DNA of 64,000 nucleotides from Marinomonas ostreistagni. GTDB taxonomy: Bacteria; Pseudomonadota; Gammaproteobacteria; Pseudomonadales; Marinomonadaceae. This document shows, one piece after another, positions 1 through 11,461 of the stretch; position 1 is the first letter of the stretch; each line of letters starts with the position of its first letter. The stretch is from positions 186,001 through 250,000 of the forward strand of contig NZ_JAEMUH010000006.1 of assembly GCF_016461785.1 (NCBI RefSeq), in the 5' to 3' direction. The translations under genes and the position numbers were made by a program. A model generated the notes under the pieces. It saw nothing but the letters and a program-made list of their open reading frames with translations, was not told the DNA's origin and did not search any database.

Positions 1-1
1 G

Positions 2-808
2 GAAGCCATCCACCTGTACCTTCAAGAAAGCGCGATTGAGTCACTATCAAAAGGAAAGACAGATAATGGCCAAGTGGTGATTAAAACGCGCAAGGCTTAC
101 ATCAAGCCAAAGGGTAAAAATCAGCAAAGTTACGTACAACAAATTCGTAAGCACGATATTAATTTTGGCATTGGCCCGGCTGGTACGGGTAAAACTTACT
201 TAGCTGTGGCTTGTGCAGTGGAAGCTTTAGAAGCTGATCGTGTTGAACGCATTATGTTGGTTCGACCTGCTGTTGAAGCGGGCGAGAAACTAGGATTCTT
301 ACCCGGTGATCTATCGCAAAAAATCGACCCGTACCTTCGCCCTCTATACGACGCATTGTATGAAATGTTGGGATTTGAACTCGTCGATAAGTTGATTGAG
401 AAAAACGTGATTGAAATCGCGCCATTAGCTTTCATGCGTGGTCGAACTTTGAATAACTCATTCATCATACTAGACGAGAGTCAAAACACCACGCGCGAGC
501 AAATGAAGATGTTCTTGACGCGTATTGGCTTTGGTTCTACCGCTGTTATCACGGGTGACAAAACTCAGGTTGACTTACCTCGTGGCACCAACTCGGGCTT
601 AGCGCACGCTATGCATGTTTTGGATAATGTCAACGGCATCAGTATGACGCACTTTTCCTCTTCTGATGTAGTTCGTCACCCATTGGTGCAACGTATCGTG
701 GAGGCCTACGATAAGTTCGACGAAGAGGCTGAAGCAGAGCGCAAAGAAAAAGAAGCTCAACGACGAGCTGAACGCGAAGCAGCGCAAAACACTGATCAAG
801 GTCAATAA
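2..808 (+). CDS. ybeZ: PhoH-like ATPase YbeZ (5' end cut by window)
   Basis: Cytoplasmic P-loop ATPase of the PhoH/YbeZ family, which works with the neighbouring RNase YbeY in 16S rRNA maturation and ribosome quality control (family knowledge). The frame is open from base 2, and the residues before the first internal Met ([15 protein letters not shown]) look like the usual PhoH N-terminal part, so the true start lies left of the window and the Met at 74 is internal. Walker A is GPAGTGKT and the Walker B region is ILDESQNTT. The C-terminus is a highly charged Glu/Arg/Lys tail. The stop is 2 bp before the GTG of ybeY, so the two are translationally coupled. Confidence 0.93.
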   Translation, partial: EAIHLYLQESAIESLSKGKTDNGQVVIKTRKAYIKPKGKNQQSYVQQIRKHDINFGIGPAGTGKTYLAVACAVEALEADRVERIMLVRPAVEAGEKLGFLPGDLSQKIDPYLRPLYDALYEMLGFELVDKLIEKNVIEIAPLAFMRGRTLNNSFIILDESQNTTREQMKMFLTRIGFGSTAVITGDKTQVDLPRGTNSGLAHAMHVLDNVNGISMTHFSSSDVVRHPLVQRIVEAYDKFDEEAEAERKEKEAQRRAEREAAQNTDQGQ

Positions 809-810
809 AC

Positions 811-1272
811 GTGGCAGAACTGTATTTAGACTTACAGGTTGCAACAGCGAGCGAAAGCGGCCTTCCAAGTGAAGCAGATTTTCAACTATGGGCCGCAGCG
901 GCATTGCCTAACGACGGTGAATTTGAAGTGACGATTCGCTTAGTTGACGAAGCGGAAAGCCATGAGCTAAACCATGAGTACCGCGGTAAAGATAAGCCAA
1001 CTAACGTATTGTCATTTCCTTTTGAGGTCCCTGAAGGGATAGAACTACCTTTGTTAGGCGATTTAGTCATTTGCCGTCAGGTCGTTGAACAAGAAGCAAC
1101 GGAACAACAAAAACCTTTATCGGATCACTGGGCACATATGGTTATCCACGGCATATTGCATTTACGTGGTTATGATCATATAAAGGACGATGAAGCAGAG
1201 GAAATGGAAGCGCTTGAAACCGAAATTCTAGCGACATTATCCATTCCTGACCCTTATTTAGTTAACGAGTGA
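811..1272 (+). CDS. ybeY: Endoribonuclease YbeY (rRNA maturation)
   Basis: Single-strand-specific metallo-endoribonuclease needed for 16S rRNA 3'-end maturation and 70S quality control. The 153-residue length is normal for the family. The zinc-binding signature H-G-x-L-H-L-x-G-Y-D-H is complete, with His113, His117 and His123. The start codon is GTG, 2 bp after the ybeZ stop. The stop TGA overlaps the upstream-most GTG candidate of the next gene (GTGA), typical of the ybeZ-ybeY-corC-lnt operon found across gammaproteobacteria. Confidence 0.96.
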   Translation: MAELYLDLQVATASESGLPSEADFQLWAAAALPNDGEFEVTIRLVDEAESHELNHEYRGKDKPTNVLSFPFEVPEGIELPLLGDLVICRQVVEQEATEQQKPLSDHWAHMVIHGILHLRGYDHIKDDEAEEMEALETEILATLSIPDPYLVNE

Positions 1273-1283
1273 GTTTCACCACC

Positions 1284-2150
1284 ATGAGCGAAGACCGATC
1301 GGGAAGTTCTAACGATCAACAGAAATCTTGGTTTGAACGATTAGCACAGGCTTTTCATGACGAACCACGCAACCGCCAAGATATTATTGAACTACTGCAA
1401 ACTGCAGTGAAATCTGAAGTGATTGACCGCGATGCATACACCATTGCCGAAGGCGCTTTAGAGGTTTCAGAAGTTCAGGCGCGTGACATTATGATTCCGC
1501 CATCTCAGATGGTTGTAATCAAATCAGAAGATGACCCTAAAACTTCTATTCGTAAGGTTATCGATTCTTCACACTCGCGCTTCCCAGTGGTTGGTGAAGA
1601 TTCCGATGAAATTCTTGGTGTACTGCTTGCGAAAGATTTACTGCCGCTGCTGTTCAAGGAAGGTGAATTAACACTTGAAGACATTCTCGATCGCTTACGT
1701 CCAGCGAACTTTATTCCTGAAAGTAAACGTCTAAATGTGCTCTTAAATGAATTTCGCACTAAGCGCTATCATATGGCCATCGTCTTAGATGAATATGGCA
1801 GCGTATCTGGTCTAGTAACAATTGAAGATGTACTTGAACAAATCGTTGGTGAAATCGAAGATGAAACCGACCGTTTGGAAAACGAGGACATTCAAAGTAC
1901 TGATGAACCAGGCATTTATCTAGTACCTGCCTTGGTTTCGGTTGAAGACTTCAACGAACACTTTAACGCTAAACTAAGTGAAGAAGAATTCGATACCATC
2001 GGTGGTATCATTGTTCAGCAGTTTGGTCATGTACCATCTCGCGGCGAAGAAATTGCCTATGAGAACTTCCATTTTAATGTTGTGAAGTCAGATGGCCGTC
2101 GTGTAAAAACGTTACAAGTTAGAAAGTTAAGCGAAGACGATACAGAATAA
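1284..2150 (+). CDS. corC: CorC/YbeX-type CBS-domain protein
   Basis: CBS-pair protein of the CorC/HlyC family, named for magnesium and cobalt efflux and now also tied to ribosome metabolism through its operon. After a charged N-terminus, two CBS motifs lie at about residues 60-185, followed by the CorC_HlyC domain to the end. No membrane segment is visible, unlike the longer DUF21-containing relatives. The ATG at 1284 is chosen because MSEDRS...QKSW matches the usual start of Pseudomonas-type homologues. A GTG at 1269, overlapping the ybeY stop, would add five residues. The stop is 1 bp before lnt. Confidence 0.93.
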   Translation: MSEDRSGSSNDQQKSWFERLAQAFHDEPRNRQDIIELLQTAVKSEVIDRDAYTIAEGALEVSEVQARDIMIPPSQMVVIKSEDDPKTSIRKVIDSSHSRFPVVGEDSDEILGVLLAKDLLPLLFKEGELTLEDILDRLRPANFIPESKRLNVLLNEFRTKRYHMAIVLDEYGSVSGLVTIEDVLEQIVGEIEDETDRLENEDIQSTDEPGIYLVPALVSVEDFNEHFNAKLSEEEFDTIGGIIVQQFGHVPSRGEEIAYENFHFNVVKSDGRRVKTLQVRKLSEDDTE

Positions 2151-2151
2151 T

Positions 2152-3708
2152 ATGAACACCAACGCCACCTTAACAACGGATGTATTGGGGTGGCGTTTGC
2201 GCCTCCTTCATTCTTTTACCAACCGCCCTTTTCTCCAATCTATTGTTTTGTTGCTACTCGGAGCAACATCAACGCTAAGTTTTGCACCTTTTTATATTTG
2301 GCCAATCTATATTATTGCTACGGCCTATCTCATGCTTGCTTGGCAGGCAGCTAAATCATCCAAACAGGCCTCAGCCTTTGGTTTTAGTTTTGCACTCGGC
2401 CTCTTTGGCAGCGGTATCTCATGGGTATATGTGAGCATTGCCAACTTTGGTCAAGTAGGCTTACCAATCGCAATATTAATCACCTTTGGCCTGATTGCAG
2501 CCGCGTCTATCTATTGGGCGCTCGCAGGATTAATGTATTTTAAACTGCGTGCTCGACTGAGTTTTGCCTTTAGAGCCCCCTTATTCGTGCTTACCATACT
2601 GCTATTTGAATGGCTACGTAGCACACTTTTCACAGGTTTTCCGTGGCTGTTACCAGGTTACATCGTCGAGAAAAGTTGGTTATTTGAGTTACTTCCCATA
2701 GGTGGCATTTGGTTCGTTAGCGCTTTAATCGTAATGACTTCAGCCGCCATCACGACCGCATTAATATTTAAAGAGTTTCGTTATTTGGCCGTCACTGGGT
2801 TGATATGGGGGGCAGCTGGTCTACTAAACTACATGGCACCAAGCTATGTCCATGAAACAGGCACTAAGCAAGTCACCTTGGTGCAGGGAAATGTTTCCCA
2901 AGATCAGAAGTGGCTTCCTGAAAATGCTGCGCCAACTTTAACCTATTATCAGCAAGCAACGATTGAGAACATTAGCAGTGATATCGTGATTTGGCCGGAA
3001 ACAGCCATTACTTATGAATTGCACCAAGTACAGCCTTATCTGAAACCGTTTTCCGAAGACGTAGCTCAACAGAACACAACCGTCATAACAGGCGTTCCAA
3101 TCTGGGACTCTAAACGTAATAGTTATTTCAATGGCGTCTGGGCAACGGGAAATGGCTTTGGAATGTATGAAAAGCAGAAACTTGTCCCTTTTGGCGAATA
3201 TGTACCTTTAGAGGAATGGTTTGGACCCATTTTTGACTTGTTTGGCATGCCCATGTCACAGTTTCGTAAGGGGCCTAGCAACCAACCTACTTTGCAAGCA
3301 GGCGAGTTAAGTGTTGCCCCTTTTATCTGCTATGAGGTTGTTTACCCAGATCTAGTACGTTCGATGATTCGTGACAGCGATGTACTACTGACGATTAGCA
3401 ATGATGGTTGGTTTGGTCATTCCATTGGCCCATTACAGCATTTACAGATTGCACAGTTTCGCGCAAAAGAAGCAGGACGCTATATGATCCGTGCAACCAA
3501 TACCGGTGTTAGTGCCATTATCGACACTAATGGTCACATCAAGAGTGAACTACCGCAATTTGTACGCGCTACGTTAACTGGCGAAATAGCCACCGTATCA
3601 GGTAATACACCTTACGTGATGAATGGCAACCTAGCCCTTTGGCTATTGCTCGCCTTGCTGACAGGTCTTGGTGTATTACCAAGCTTTAAATTATCCAGAC
3701 GTACATGA
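2152..3708 (+). CDS. lnt: Apolipoprotein N-acyltransferase
   Basis: Inner-membrane enzyme that adds the third acyl chain to the N-terminal Cys of lipoproteins, using phospholipid as donor. The N-terminal half (about residues 25-215) is a series of hydrophobic helices, and the C-terminal half is a periplasmic nitrilase-fold domain. The catalytic triad is visible as Glu283 (WPETA), Lys341 (YEKQKLVPFGEY) and Cys393 (PFICYE), matching E267/K335/C387 of E. coli. It is the last gene of the ybeZ operon. Lipoproteins encoded nearby, such as LptE, would be its substrates. Confidence 0.95.
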   Translation: MNTNATLTTDVLGWRLRLLHSFTNRPFLQSIVLLLLGATSTLSFAPFYIWPIYIIATAYLMLAWQAAKSSKQASAFGFSFALGLFGSGISWVYVSIANFGQVGLPIAILITFGLIAAASIYWALAGLMYFKLRARLSFAFRAPLFVLTILLFEWLRSTLFTGFPWLLPGYIVEKSWLFELLPIGGIWFVSALIVMTSAAITTALIFKEFRYLAVTGLIWGAAGLLNYMAPSYVHETGTKQVTLVQGNVSQDQKWLPENAAPTLTYYQQATIENISSDIVIWPETAITYELHQVQPYLKPFSEDVAQQNTTVITGVPIWDSKRNSYFNGVWATGNGFGMYEKQKLVPFGEYVPLEEWFGPIFDLFGMPMSQFRKGPSNQPTLQAGELSVAPFICYEVVYPDLVRSMIRDSDVLLTISNDGWFGHSIGPLQHLQIAQFRAKEAGRYMIRATNTGVSAIIDTNGHIKSELPQFVRATLTGEIATVSGNTPYVMNGNLALWLLLALLTGLGVLPSFKLSRRT

Positions 3709-3715
3709 AAACTAG

Positions 3716-3796
3716 TCGTACGACCCGATTCAATCAGGGATAAAAAACTTGATCGCCATCAGGAGATGGCTCGTACGACTTTATTCTATCGGGGAT
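3716..3796. repeat. Two 26-bp direct repeats led by TCGTACGA palindrome
   Basis: Between the convergent lnt and zinc-ribbon genes, a 26-bp unit occurs at 3716-3741 and again at 3771-3796 (55-bp period), with 21 of 26 positions identical. Each copy opens with the self-complementary octamer TCGTACGA. A small hairpin (GCCATC/GATGGC) sits between the copies at 3755-3770. It could be a terminator remnant, a dispersed intergenic repeat or a protein site. No T-tract follows, so a simple terminator is doubtful. Confidence 0.6.
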
Positions 3797-3801
3797 CCCC
3801 C

Positions 3802-4209
3802 CTACTCTCCTTGGTAGTACATAACACCGTAGTGGCAAACTTCACACGTCTCAAGTGTACCGCCTGCATGTGCATTTTCGTGACCACAATCCATACAAAT
3901 ATAGCGCCCCGCATCGGCCTCTTTACCAGCCACCACACATTGCTCCAATGGCACCGGATTGCTGTTGGCATGGTTTATAAGCCAAAGCAACGCAGCATCT
4001 TCTCGATTATCTAGGTCCTCCACAAGCTCTTCGCCTTGGTCTTGCACCAAATGCCAGTTAGCATCCACCCAGGCTTCCATATACCCCATTTGGTCATGCC
4101 AGTAAGCTTTCATCAGTTCTACGTCTTCAAGAAACCAATTCTTAGCTCCTTCCAGTGTTTTTTTGGCTTCTTCGACTAAATCTAGGTCTTGATCAGTATC
4201 TTTTTTCAT
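3802..4209 (-). CDS. Zinc-ribbon protein, DUF1451 (YbeL-like)
   Basis: A 135-residue soluble protein with an acidic helical N-terminal part (residues 1-80) and a C-terminal zinc ribbon. The ribbon has C-x-x-C-G-H-E (residues about 104-110) and a second pair, C-E-V-C-H, near residue 121. This matches the DUF1451/YbeL family, whose gene is also next to leuS in E. coli. The molecular role is unknown. The gene is divergent from leuS, so the 160-bp gap between them must hold both promoters. Confidence 0.85.
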   Translation of the reverse strand: MKKDTDQDLDLVEEAKKTLEGAKNWFLEDVELMKAYWHDQMGYMEAWVDANWHLVQDQGEELVEDLDNREDAALLWLINHANSNPVPLEQCVVAGKEADAGRYICMDCGHENAHAGGTLETCEVCHYGVMYYQGE

Positions 4210-4359
4210 AGATTGTACAACTCCATCGTTATGCGCCTTCTAAAGTGCGCCTCATCTATATAAAATAGCGGATATTTCATTTTTCTGTTGGCGAAACTCG
4301 CATTCAAGCGATGTACAGTATTAAGTCGCCAAACAAACTTAACGCCTATTACGGGATGA

Positions 4360-6816
<2,457 letters not shown>

Positions 6817-6823
6817 GTGATGT

Positions 6824-6850
6824 AAGGGGTGGCTAGTTCAGCCACCCCTT
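6824..6850 (+). terminator. Hairpin between leuS and lptE
   Basis: Perfect 11-bp stem (AAGGGGTGGCT and its complement) with a 5-nt loop, starting 7 bp after the leuS stop and ending 18 bp before the lptE ATG. The downstream run is only TAATTAAA, so it may act as a partial terminator or an mRNA-stabilising stem rather than a full stop. Confidence 0.65.
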
Positions 6851-6868
6851 TAATTAAATGGACACAAG

Positions 6869-7384
6869 ATGTCATTGAATATTAACCGCCACAAAATACA
6901 GTTTCTACTGATTCTTAGCTTTACATGTTTGCTTTCTGCATGCGGCTTCCAATTGCGTGAACAGACACAAGTAATACCCGCATTAAAATCACTGAATCTT
7001 TCACTTAGCCATGGTTCGCTAGATTTTAATCGTGACCTTCGTATAGCGCTTGTACAAGCTGGCATCAGCATTGTCGATGTAGCCTCCTCTGATGAATTAC
7101 TTGAGTTAAAAACCAATCCGATTAGCGCCACAGACATGGTTATGGCTCGCGCTGACGACAATGACATTACTCAGGTTGAACGACGATTGAGTGTCACCTA
7201 TTTCATACGTGATAAGAACGGACAAGCACTTTGGGGACCCAGAATTATTAGTACATCGGTAATGTTAAGCAACCAAGACGCCGAACAAAGTGTAAAAGCT
7301 GCATATAACGCTGAACAAATGCGTCGCGCTGGCCAACAATTGGCAAACGAACTTGTCTATGACCTCAGTTTTGCATCGTTTTAA
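6869..7384 (+). CDS. lptE: LPS-assembly lipoprotein LptE
   Basis: Outer-membrane lipoprotein that plugs the LptD barrel and helps deliver lipopolysaccharide to the cell surface. The signal peptide ends in the lipobox L-L-S-A-C with acylated Cys25, followed by CGFQLRE, the usual start of mature LptE/RlpB. Length (171 residues) and position between leuS and holA match the family. The stop is 2 bp before holA, indicating translational coupling. Confidence 0.94.
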   Translation: MSLNINRHKIQFLLILSFTCLLSACGFQLREQTQVIPALKSLNLSLSHGSLDFNRDLRIALVQAGISIVDVASSDELLELKTNPISATDMVMARADDNDITQVERRLSVTYFIRDKNGQALWGPRIISTSVMLSNQDAEQSVKAAYNAEQMRRAGQQLANELVYDLSFASF

Positions 7385-7386
7385 CC

Positions 7387-8412
7387 ATGAAAGTTAGACC
7401 GGATCAGCTAAGTACTGCACTAGGAAAAGGTTTACAACCAATCTACATTGTTTCTGGCGATGAAGTTCTATTATGCCAAGAAGCATGTGACAGTATTCGC
7501 CAAGCAGCGAGTCATCACGGCATCGAAGAGCGTTTAAGATTTGTTGCTGATGCTCAGTTTGACTGGCAAGACGTGACAAATGAACTTCAAGCTTTATCTC
7601 TGTTTTCCACTCGACGCTTGTTTGATATTCAAATCGATAAGCTTGCTGAAAAGCATAGTAAAGCTCTCGCTCAAATAGTCCAACATTTGAGCCTTGATAA
7701 TGTGGTATTACTGTCTATACCGAAAGTGGATACCAAAACGCAAAAGACTAAATGGTTTAGTGCCTTAGAACAAGCTGGTGCATTCATTCAAGTCTGGCCT
7801 ATCGATGCCAATCGCCTGCCTGCCTGGGCACAACAACGTGCCAAATCATTAAATCTAAATCTGTCACGGGATGCCGCGAGTGTGCTGTGTGAGCGAGGGG
7901 AAGGTAATTTGCTTGCGCTCTCACAAGAGTTGGAAAAGTTGCTACTCATGCATGGACCTGGGGCGCAGCTAGATATTCAAGCTATTGATGAAAGTGTTTC
8001 TGACTCAAGTCGATACTCTATTTATGATTTGAGTGACCGTTTACTATACGGAAAAATGAAAGAGGCTTTACATTGCTTGCAACAACTTAGAGCGGAGGGT
8101 GTTGAAGACAGCATTATGCTTTGGCTTTTTAACAGAGAACTGGCGACACTTGTTGAACTTAGCCACTTGGCAAAACAGCAAAATTTTCGCTCAGCATGCC
8201 AGAAATTAAGAATTTGGGATAAGCGAGTACCATTCTACGAAAGCGCATTTCAACGCCTCTCCCTCAATAGCTTGGCATATATGCAACGCTATATCGCACT
8301 ATTAGACCAAAGTATAAAAGGGCTTGAAGGCCCAGATGTAGAGTTGGGCTTTCGCAATGTAACTCTTATGTTTTGTGGTATTAAGCCCGTCGCGACAGAA
8401 TTAGACTGCTAG
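7387..8412 (+). CDS. holA: DNA polymerase III subunit delta
   Basis: Clamp-loader delta subunit, which opens the beta sliding clamp on DNA. The sequence opens with MKVRPDQLSTAL and the I-Y-I-V-S-G-D-E segment typical of HolA, followed by an AAA+-like fold without a functional Walker A, as expected for delta. The length of 341 residues is standard. It lies 2 bp after lptE, and this lptE-holA pair is conserved in gammaproteobacteria. Confidence 0.95.
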   Translation: MKVRPDQLSTALGKGLQPIYIVSGDEVLLCQEACDSIRQAASHHGIEERLRFVADAQFDWQDVTNELQALSLFSTRRLFDIQIDKLAEKHSKALAQIVQHLSLDNVVLLSIPKVDTKTQKTKWFSALEQAGAFIQVWPIDANRLPAWAQQRAKSLNLNLSRDAASVLCERGEGNLLALSQELEKLLLMHGPGAQLDIQAIDESVSDSSRYSIYDLSDRLLYGKMKEALHCLQQLRAEGVEDSIMLWLFNRELATLVELSHLAKQQNFRSACQKLRIWDKRVPFYESAFQRLSLNSLAYMQRYIALLDQSIKGLEGPDVELGFRNVTLMFCGIKPVATELDC

Positions 8413-8457
8413 CTTAAAGCAAGATATCTAATTGACTCACATCAAAAAGACACCTAA

Positions 8458-8500
8458 GTTTACATAAACCCTGTAGGTTTACATTTCTACCGCCTTTACA
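8458..8500 (+). repeat. Spaced TTTACA repeats upstream of FIST chemoreceptor
   Basis: GTTTACAT occurs at 8458-8465 and 8477-8484 (19-bp period), and a third TTTACA occurs at 8495-8500. They lie in the 126-bp gap between holA and the chemoreceptor gene. They may be binding sites or stacked -35-like hexamers, but none has a convincing -10 at 17 bp. Confidence 0.35.
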
Positions 8501-8538
8501 CTGGCATAAAAGAATTTCTTATATTAGGACAGTTCAAT

Positions 8539-10554
8539 ATGGCTTGGTTTAAACGCACTCCTTTTGTTGAAACAGAAAGTTCTACGACTGAATTTTCTAA
8601 CCTTGTTCAAGTTAGCTCTAGCCAAATCTCAACAGACTCCTTAGCTCCACTTGCTTTTAAAGGTGCAAAAACACAGCTGATACTTGCTTTTATTTCCCCA
8701 CATGTGGACTTTGAGTCTACGGTGAAAAAAATCCAGTCAGCTACACCATTCTGTTCTAATATCATTGGAGTCATGACCGCAGGTGAGCTGAATAGTTGTA
8801 AAAGCAATTTCTATCAGGCTGCTGATAACACTTGGGATAATATTGTTCTTCAAAGCTTTAGTGACCAACTTTTTGCCGACGTAAGCATTCAAACCATCCC
8901 GTTACACTGTGAAGATCTTCGATCTGGCAACATTAAACTCTCCAAAGAACAGAGAATTAAGGCAATTCAAGGGGAATTTGGCAAAGTCAAACTCCCTTTT
9001 CCAGCACACTTTAATAACACCATTGCATTAACATTTATTGATGGCCTGTCCGCTTCAGAAAACTTCTTTATGCAGGCAATGTACGCAACAGGTGAGTTTG
9101 CGTGCCATTTCTTGGGTGGATCTGCAGGGGGTAAACTAGATTTTAAACAAGCCTTAGTTTACAACGGCAGCAAAGTTGCTCATAACTGTGCCGTGGTGGC
9201 CTTTGTGAAAATGCAACCTGACGCAAAATTCGGGATACTCAAAACACATAATTTTGAAGCAACGCATGAGTCTTTCATTATCGCAGAAGCCGATGCTATG
9301 CGTCGCAATGTCCGAAGTGTCATTTCTAAAAAAAGTGGTCAATTGGTTAATATTATTGACCACCTTTGCGACTATTTTCATTGTCAGAAACATGAATTAG
9401 AAGGCAAACTTACGGGACATACCTTCGCAGTTAACATCCGTGATGAGCTATTTATTCGATCAGTAGCCGCTGTAGATATTAATGAAGGTCTTATTCATTT
9501 CTTCTGTGACTTAGACTTTGGTGACGAATTGGTCTTAGTCAAATCCAAAGATTTTGCAGGGGCGACCGAAAAGGCATTCCAAGATTTTATGCAAGGGAAG
9601 CCTTCTAAACCTGTTGCCATGATTGCCAACGATTGTATTTTAAGGCGTCTTAACAACCCAAATGAATTAAATAAAGTTACTTCTTTTAAAGATATAAAAG
9701 CTTCAGGTTATTCAACATTTGGTGAAATCCTTGGCATTCACATGAACCAAACCTTAACTGGCATATTCTTTTTCAAACTTAAAAAAGATGAAACCTTTAA
9801 AGACTACTTCGTAGACAAATTTCCGATCCATTACGCTAACTTCCGAGAATACTTCTTATTAACTCAACTGAATAGTAGCCAACAATTAAACAAACTTCAG
9901 GCCAGTTTAATAGATCATTTATCAGAGTATCGTCCTTTGTTACAGGAGGTTACCGAGAGTTTTGAAAGAGTAACAAACTACTCAAGCTCTACTCAGGGTG
10001 TTGTGACAGGCGTAACATCTGAGTTTGCGAGTTTCAGTCAAGCAATCCAAGCGCAAGAAAAAGATCGTGCCGAAATGGTTTCAAATGTGAAAGAGCTTAA
10101 AGAGAATTCAGAACGAGTTCTCAGTATCTTAAAAGTGATTTCAGGCATTGCAGACCAAACGAACTTGCTTGCCCTGAACGCGGCGATAGAAGCTGCTCGC
10201 GCCGGTGAAGCTGGACGCGGGTTCGCCGTAGTAGCCGATGAAGTACGACAACTATCTCAAAATACTCAACAAAGCCTTGATCAAACAGGTGAAACCATTC
10301 ATGCCGTTGATGCATCTGTTGGCTCAATCCAAAAGAGTATTGAAAAAATCGATGCATTTATGAGTTCATTATTGGAAAGTACTTCCACACTATCCTGTCA
10401 AATTAGTAGTTTGAGTGAAACATCTGAAATGGCCAGCCAAGATGTTCAAAGTAGCATTACATCTATAGAGCGAATGAGTCATCGTGTTGAGGAAATTAAC
10501 CAAGAGGTAGACATGATCGAACGTTTAAAAGCCAATAACGACCTATCTATCTAA
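8539..10554 (+). CDS. Soluble chemoreceptor with FIST sensor domains
   Basis: Methyl-accepting chemotaxis-type protein of 671 residues with no transmembrane helix. The N-terminal half matches the FIST_N (about residues 30-250) and FIST_C (about 255-405) sensor domains, with GGSAGGKL and ANDCILRR typical stretches. The C-terminal part is the coiled-coil MCP signalling domain, whose hairpin tip [19 protein letters not shown] begins near residue 537 and is essentially invariant. It should therefore couple to CheW/CheA in the cytoplasm. FIST domains are thought to bind small ligands such as amino acids (family proposal). No methyl-receptor C-terminal pentapeptide is seen. It is monocistronic, with a terminator downstream. 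Confidence 0.9.
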   Translation: MAWFKRTPFVETESSTTEFSNLVQVSSSQISTDSLAPLAFKGAKTQLILAFISPHVDFESTVKKIQSATPFCSNIIGVMTAGELNSCKSNFYQAADNTWDNIVLQSFSDQLFADVSIQTIPLHCEDLRSGNIKLSKEQRIKAIQGEFGKVKLPFPAHFNNTIALTFIDGLSASENFFMQAMYATGEFACHFLGGSAGGKLDFKQALVYNGSKVAHNCAVVAFVKMQPDAKFGILKTHNFEATHESFIIAEADAMRRNVRSVISKKSGQLVNIIDHLCDYFHCQKHELEGKLTGHTFAVNIRDELFIRSVAAVDINEGLIHFFCDLDFGDELVLVKSKDFAGATEKAFQDFMQGKPSKPVAMIANDCILRRLNNPNELNKVTSFKDIKASGYSTFGEILGIHMNQTLTGIFFFKLKKDETFKDYFVDKFPIHYANFREYFLLTQLNSSQQLNKLQASLIDHLSEYRPLLQEVTESFERVTNYSSSTQGVVTGVTSEFASFSQAIQAQEKDRAEMVSNVKELKENSERVLSILKVISGIADQTNLLALNAAIEAARAGEAGRGFAVVADEVRQLSQNTQQSLDQTGETIHAVDASVGSIQKSIEKIDAFMSSLLESTSTLSCQISSLSETSEMASQDVQSSITSIERMSHRVEEINQEVDMIERLKANNDLSI

Positions 10555-10578
10555 ACCAATCTTTAAAACATTACAAAA

Positions 10579-10609
10579 TGAGCCTCTTACAAAGAGGCTC
10601 ACTTTTTTC
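10579..10609 (+). terminator. Rho-independent terminator after FIST chemoreceptor
   Basis: 10-bp perfect stem (TGAGCCTCTT with complement), 3-nt loop, followed by CTTTTTTC. A canonical terminator 25 bp after the stop. It separates the next membrane-protein gene into its own transcription unit. Confidence 0.9.
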
Positions 10610-10622
10610 ATAGGAAAAATAA

Positions 10623-11396
10623 GTGGGCAAACGCAAGGACTTACAAAATAAGCGACGATTGTACCGCCTTATTAAGCGTAAAAAACAAGAACAGATAGAA
10701 TCCGAAGCCCAGCGAGAAGAGCGTCAAGCCATTCAAGCTAAGCGGAACGCAGAAAGTAATAAGATCGAATCTGTCGATACCTATTACGCTCTTTTTGGGA
10801 TTATCATAACCTTAGTAGCTTTTATAGATTGGCTAGCATTAAGCACATTCAGTTATGAAGTCATTTCAAATTTTGGAATTTGGAAATCGTTAATGATTTT
10901 CATTGTCTATGTTTTGGCAACATTCATACTAATCCCTAAGAGTGGTAGTGATCTTTTTAGAACATTAATAGGGCTATCTATTACATCATTCCCATTACTG
11001 ATCATAGGTAACACCATTTTTTCAGGTGCCTATGAGCAAAGCATTCTTCACATTTTATTGTGTACTGCCACTATTGCTCCAGTCCTCTCATGTCTTATTT
11101 ATATGACCAACTTCTCTGCGCTTAATGGATTATGGTTGGTCACAATCATGGTGTTAGCAATACCCTTATCCGTGTACTCTGTTGGAAATTGGTTAAGTAT
11201 TAAAATACAAGCGCCTATGTTAGTTGCAGCTGGCATTTTTGCTTTGATTGTTGGTTTTTATTGGACTGGTAGTAAACATGACTACCCTAGATCTTTGCAA
11301 ACTTTGCTAGCTCATATGATTACTATTCATGTAAGACTCGTATTTGCAGCCATACTCATTTTAACTAATGTGTGGATCATTCTCTTTTTGCTGTAA
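10623..11396 (+). CDS. Unknown seven-helix membrane protein with basic N-terminus
   Basis: Not recognised. The start is GTG at 10623, with an AGGA 10 bp upstream. Residues 1-50 are soluble, very rich in Lys, Arg, Gln and Glu, and probably helical or coiled-coil. About seven hydrophobic helices follow, near residues 54-75, 87-104, 113-133, 141-161, 168-187, 197-214 and 236-256, with almost no loops. No catalytic or transport motif is visible. It sits alone between two strong terminators, only 13 bp after the upstream one, so any promoter must overlap that terminator. The unusually basic head could contact nucleic acid or anionic lipid, but that is only inference. Confidence 0.75.
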   Translation: MGKRKDLQNKRRLYRLIKRKKQEQIESEAQREERQAIQAKRNAESNKIESVDTYYALFGIIITLVAFIDWLALSTFSYEVISNFGIWKSLMIFIVYVLATFILIPKSGSDLFRTLIGLSITSFPLLIIGNTIFSGAYEQSILHILLCTATIAPVLSCLIYMTNFSALNGLWLVTIMVLAIPLSVYSVGNWLSIKIQAPMLVAAGIFALIVGFYWTGSKHDYPRSLQTLLAHMITIHVRLVFAAILILTNVWIILFLL

Positions 11397-11401
11397 TCAA
11401 A

Positions 11402-11433
11402 AAAAGGAACAGAGAAGCTTCTCTGTTCCTTTT
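11402..11433. terminator. Bidirectional terminator, perfect 32-nt palindrome
   Basis: Two 16-nt arms (AAAAGGAACAGAGAAG and exact complement) meet without a loop at the HindIII-like centre AAGCTT. A-tract before and T-tract after allow termination on both strands between the convergent membrane-protein gene and the spoVR-type gene. Confidence 0.9.
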
Positions 11434-11461
11434 CGCCACAACCCATTTTTAATAGGGAAAA

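Noticed and set aside
3766-4014. Plus-strand open frame opposite the zinc-ribbon gene.
   Set aside because: Antisense to a clearly recognisable CxxC protein; composition is that of a shadow frame.
4231-4263. Ten-codon frame MRLLKCASSI before leuS, with two Leu codons, as a leucine leader peptide.
   Set aside because: Only two adjacent Leu codons, no ribosome site and no alternative stems near leuS; too weak.
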